A stretch of 8,238 bases of DNA from an uncultured Pseudorhodobacter sp. (GTDB lineage: Bacteria; Pseudomonadota; Alphaproteobacteria; Rhodobacterales; Rhodobacteraceae): the NCBI GenBank assembly GCA_937910975.1, contig CALEMZ010000370.1, positions 1 to 8,238 of the forward strand. The letters are read 5' to 3'. Under the pieces are notes generated by a model. That model saw nothing but the letters and a program-made list of their open reading frames with translations. It was not told where the DNA came from and made no database searches. Below, one piece after another: positions 6,554-8,238 of this stretch. Within the stretch, counting starts at the first letter, position 1; each line of letters opens with the position of its first letter. Both the position numbers and the translations under genes were made by a program.

Positions 6554-6874
6554 TCAGGCCGCAGCCGGTTCGGTTTTTGACATCACCTGCGCGATGGTGT
6601 GCTTGAGCACCTTGACCTTCACACCCTCGGCAATCTCCACCTCGATGACCCCGTCATCGGCAACCTTCACAACCTTGCCAACAATGCCACCCTGCGTCAG
6701 CACCTGATCACCGCGACGCAGCGCTTCGACCATCGCCTTATGCTCTTTGAGCTTCTTTTGCTGCGGGCGGATCAACAGGAAATACATGATCGCAAAGATC
6801 AAGATCAGCGGCATGAACGAGGTAAAGGCACCCATGGCACCAGCATCCTGCGCAAAAGCGGGGGTAACAAACAT
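6554..6874 (-). CDS. yajC: Preprotein translocase subunit YajC
   Basis: This is a small single-span inner-membrane protein of 106 aa that associates with SecD and SecF and interacts with the SecYEG channel. The N-terminus MFVTPAFAQDAG is typical for this protein in alphaproteobacteria. One membrane helix lies at about 18-36, followed by the signature LLIRPQQKKLKEH (33-45) and the soluble domain with GDQVLTQGGIVGKV (55-68). The ATG at 6872-6874 was chosen because AGAGGA lies seven bases upstream and the family start fits. The open frame continues upstream to 7054, but that extension is unrelated to the family. It is the first gene of the yajC-secD-secF-Mth938 operon. In the leader a short TGGGG/CCCCA hairpin (6895-6909) lies just upstream of the ribosome site. 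Confidence 0.96.
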   Translation of the reverse strand: MFVTPAFAQDAGAMGAFTSFMPLILIFAIMYFLLIRPQQKKLKEHKAMVEALRRGDQVLTQGGIVGKVVKVADDGVIEVEIAEGVKVKVLKHTIAQVMSKTEPAAA

Positions 6875-6978
6875 CAAGAAATCCTCTCGGTCAGTGGGGT
6901 TTTTCCCCAGTTTTATCGTCGCGCACCCTATGCGACAGCCAATCGCTGCGCAAGACGGCGCAAAAGCACCTATCGCGC

Positions 6979-7007
6979 CATATAAGTCCCCCACTGCCGG
7001 ATGTGTA
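6979..7007 (-). promoter_or_regulatory. Candidate promoter for the yajC-secD-secF operon
   Basis: On the minus strand TACACA (7002-7007) lies 17 bp upstream of TATATG (6979-6984). Each box matches four of six consensus positions. The leader would be about 100 nt. An alternative with the same spacing is TTGCGC (6948-6953) with TAGGGT (6925-6930), which gives a leader of about 45 nt. Neither is strong. Some promoter must lie in this intergenic region, because yajC is the first gene of the operon and its upstream neighbour is divergent. Confidence 0.3.
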
Positions 7008-7040
7008 GCCCGCCCGCGCGAATTTTCCCGCAAGCTGCGG

Positions 7041-7120
7041 TTCCGCCCCACCACCCACGCTCAATCTCCCAACCAACACGCTTGCCCCATCCCCCGTTTC
7101 ATGCCCCAATCAAACAACCC
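7041..7120 (+). promoter_or_regulatory. C-rich, G-poor leader of the pentapeptide-repeat gene, possible Rho loading (rut-like) site
   Basis: In the 80 bases 7041-7120 the + strand has 42 C and only 6 G, with no apparent hairpin. The bias continues into the first codons of the gene at 7135. Unstructured C-rich, G-poor RNA is the known preference of the Rho factor, so this leader could make transcription of the gene conditional on translation. The rest of the 260-nt intergenic region (6875-7134) holds the possible yajC promoters and leader. I see no convincing + strand promoter there. Confidence 0.3.
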
Positions 7121-7134
7121 TTACGAGCAAGCAT

Positions 7135-8238
7135 ATGATCAAAGACATTCCCCTCACCCTCCCCGGCCCCCTATTCTGGGTCGCAGTAACCCTGCTTGGC
7201 ATCCTCGCCCTCTCCACCCTGATCTTCTGGGCCACAACCCCGTGGCAGGCCAAAGACCGCAGCGATGAGCCTTGGACCCTGCGCGCACTCAACATCTTCG
7301 GCCTCATCCTCGCCCTGCCTTGGGCGCTTCTGATCTGCGCCACGGCCGTTGGCCTGTGGAACACCCTCCTCCACAGCCCGTTCGCCACCACCGCCATAGA
7401 CGCCCGCTGGAACGCCCTCGCCATCATCGGCCATATCACCGCCCTCCTCGCCCTCATCTCCGCCCCCCTCGCCCTGATCCGCGTCTACACCACCGAACGC
7501 CAAACCCGCACCGCCGAACAAGGCCACATGACCGACCGCATTTCAAAAGCGGTGGAGCATTTGGGGGCCGAGAAAACCGTCAAAACCCTTGGCAAGGATG
7601 AAAACGGCAAAGACATCACGCTGGAGGAAACCAAACCCAATATCGAGGTCCGCATCGGCGGCCTGCTTTCGCTGGAGCGTATCTCACAAGATTCGGTAAA
7701 ATATGACAACGGCCGCGACCATGTGCGGGTGATGGAAATCCTCTGCGCCTATGTGCGGGAAAACGCGAAGGCCGAGGATGCCAAAGCGGTGCTGGATGTG
7801 CCGGAGCTAAAGGAAGATACCACCCCGAAAGACGCCAAAGAGCTTTGGGAAACCTATCACGGAACCCTGCCGCCACCGCGCGAAGACATTACCACCGCGC
7901 TAAATATCATTGGCCGCCGCGATGCCGACCAGCTCAGGGCAGAGGCGCGCTGGGGCAAAGCCACGCGCCCGGATGCTGAATGGGTGTTCACCCCCGCTCC
8001 GCCCTACCCCGGCGGTAAAGCCGATACCCCCCCAACCAAAGACGCCATCACCGCCTATGAAAAGGCGTTTGCGAAATGGCAGGACGCTCAGCAAACCTAT
8101 CGCGGCTACCGCCCGGATCTGCGCGGCACCAATCTGCAAAAAACCGATCTGTCAGAGGCGGTTTTGGCCGGCGCCCGCCTGACCGACGCGCAGTTGCAGG
8201 GGGCTGACCTCATCCGCGCGCAGTTGCAGGGGGCTAGC
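7135..8238 (+). CDS. Membrane-anchored pentapeptide-repeat protein (partial, runs off the right edge)
   Basis: The reading frame is open from ATG 7135 to the window end (368 codons, no stop), so the C-terminus is missing. Three membrane helices are evident at about 12-34, 52-75 and 94-116. Basic residues in the first loop and after helix 3 place the rest in the cytosol. Residues about 119-210 form a conserved-looking module with ERQTRTAEQGHMTDRISKAV (121-140), EVRIGGLLSLERISQDS (171-187) and DHVRVMEILCAYVREN (195-210). I recall the same module in other rhodobacterial pentapeptide-repeat proteins. A Pro/Lys/Glu-rich linker (about 211-325) follows. From about 328 come five-residue repeats with central Leu, such as TDLSE, ARLTD, ADLIR and AQLQG, expected to form a right-handed beta helix. 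The biochemical role is unknown. The start has only a weak ribosome site (GAG about ten bases upstream). It is divergent from yajC, with no obvious partner gene in view. Confidence 0.9.
   Translation, partial: MIKDIPLTLPGPLFWVAVTLLGILALSTLIFWATTPWQAKDRSDEPWTLRALNIFGLILALPWALLICATAVGLWNTLLHSPFATTAIDARWNALAIIGHITALLALISAPLALIRVYTTERQTRTAEQGHMTDRISKAVEHLGAEKTVKTLGKDENGKDITLEETKPNIEVRIGGLLSLERISQDSVKYDNGRDHVRVMEILCAYVRENAKAEDAKAVLDVPELKEDTTPKDAKELWETYHGTLPPPREDITTALNIIGRRDADQLRAEARWGKATRPDAEWVFTPAPPYPGGKADTPPTKDAITAYEKAFAKWQDAQQTYRGYRPDLRGTNLQKTDLSEAVLAGARLTDAQLQGADLIRAQLQGAS
8187..8235 (+). repeat. Two exact 19-bp direct repeats, 30 bp apart, within the pentapeptide array
   Basis: The 19-base sequence CGCGCAGTTGCAGGGGGCT occurs at 8187-8205 and again at 8217-8235. 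The 30-bp period equals ten residues, that is two pentapeptides, and the encoded peptide AQLQGA is repeated exactly. Identity at the DNA level, including third codon positions, suggests recent duplication or ongoing slippage in the repeat region. The array continues beyond the window. Confidence 0.9.

Noticed and set aside
6895..6909. A short TGGGG/CCCCA hairpin in the yajC leader, followed by TTTT on the + strand.
   Set aside because: With only five pairs and a five-base loop it is too weak to call a terminator or riboswitch. It is noted in the yajC entry only.
6554..7054. A longer yajC frame starting at 7054.
   Set aside because: The extra 60 residues are unlike YajC. The ATG at 6872-6874 has a good ribosome site and the typical MFVTPAFAQ start.
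1..8238. CRISPR arrays, insertion sequences, rRNA or transposase remnants.
   Set aside because: No regularly spaced repeats of suitable length, terminal inverted repeats, transposase motifs or rRNA sequence were seen on either strand.

Overview
The window looks like part of an alphaproteobacterial chromosome, most likely Rhodobacterales (Roseobacter/Rhodobacter group). The evidence is the lon-HU-tRNA-Val neighbourhood, separate secD and secF genes with an Mth938-type gene after secF, the sequence style of the Lon, SecD and YajC proteins, and a GC-rich third codon position. Nearly all of it is housekeeping sequence. Only the two ends (1-168 and 6875-8238) look accessory or intergenic.

Layout, left to right. 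Positions 1-168 contain no gene I can support, but hold a short tandem repeat and a small hairpin just beyond the tRNA 3' end. A tRNA-Val(CAC) gene lies on the minus strand at 169-243. Next, on the minus strand, is an HU-family nucleoid protein gene (start 744) whose 3' end appears frameshifted at a run of ten C (315-324 on the + strand, G10 in the coding strand). A strong hairpin terminator at about 838-874 separates it from lon (895-3306, minus), which encodes the ATP-dependent Lon protease. lon has a plausible own promoter at 3384-3412. Upstream of that is a tightly packed minus-strand operon, transcribed yajC, secD, secF, Mth938/NDUFAF3-like, with gaps of 19, 10 and 3 nt. A 260-nt intergenic region (6875-7134) then separates yajC from a divergent + strand gene starting at 7135 that runs off the right edge. 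It encodes a three-helix membrane protein ending in pentapeptide repeats.

How the genes fit together. YajC, SecD and SecF form the accessory part of the Sec translocon, which uses the proton gradient to help move proteins across and into the inner membrane. The small Mth938-like protein belongs to the family of the mitochondrial complex I assembly factor NDUFAF3, so its coupling to secF fits a role in membrane-protein biogenesis. Lon and HU form a conserved bacterial neighbourhood of protein quality control and nucleoid structure.

The points most worth a second look are: the G10 tract that switches the HU C-terminus from an acidic tail to a basic one and pushes its stop codon into the tRNA gene; the membrane-anchored pentapeptide-repeat protein, with exact 19-bp repeats in its repeat region and a C-rich, G-poor leader that resembles a Rho loading site; and the tandem repeats beside the tRNA 3' end.
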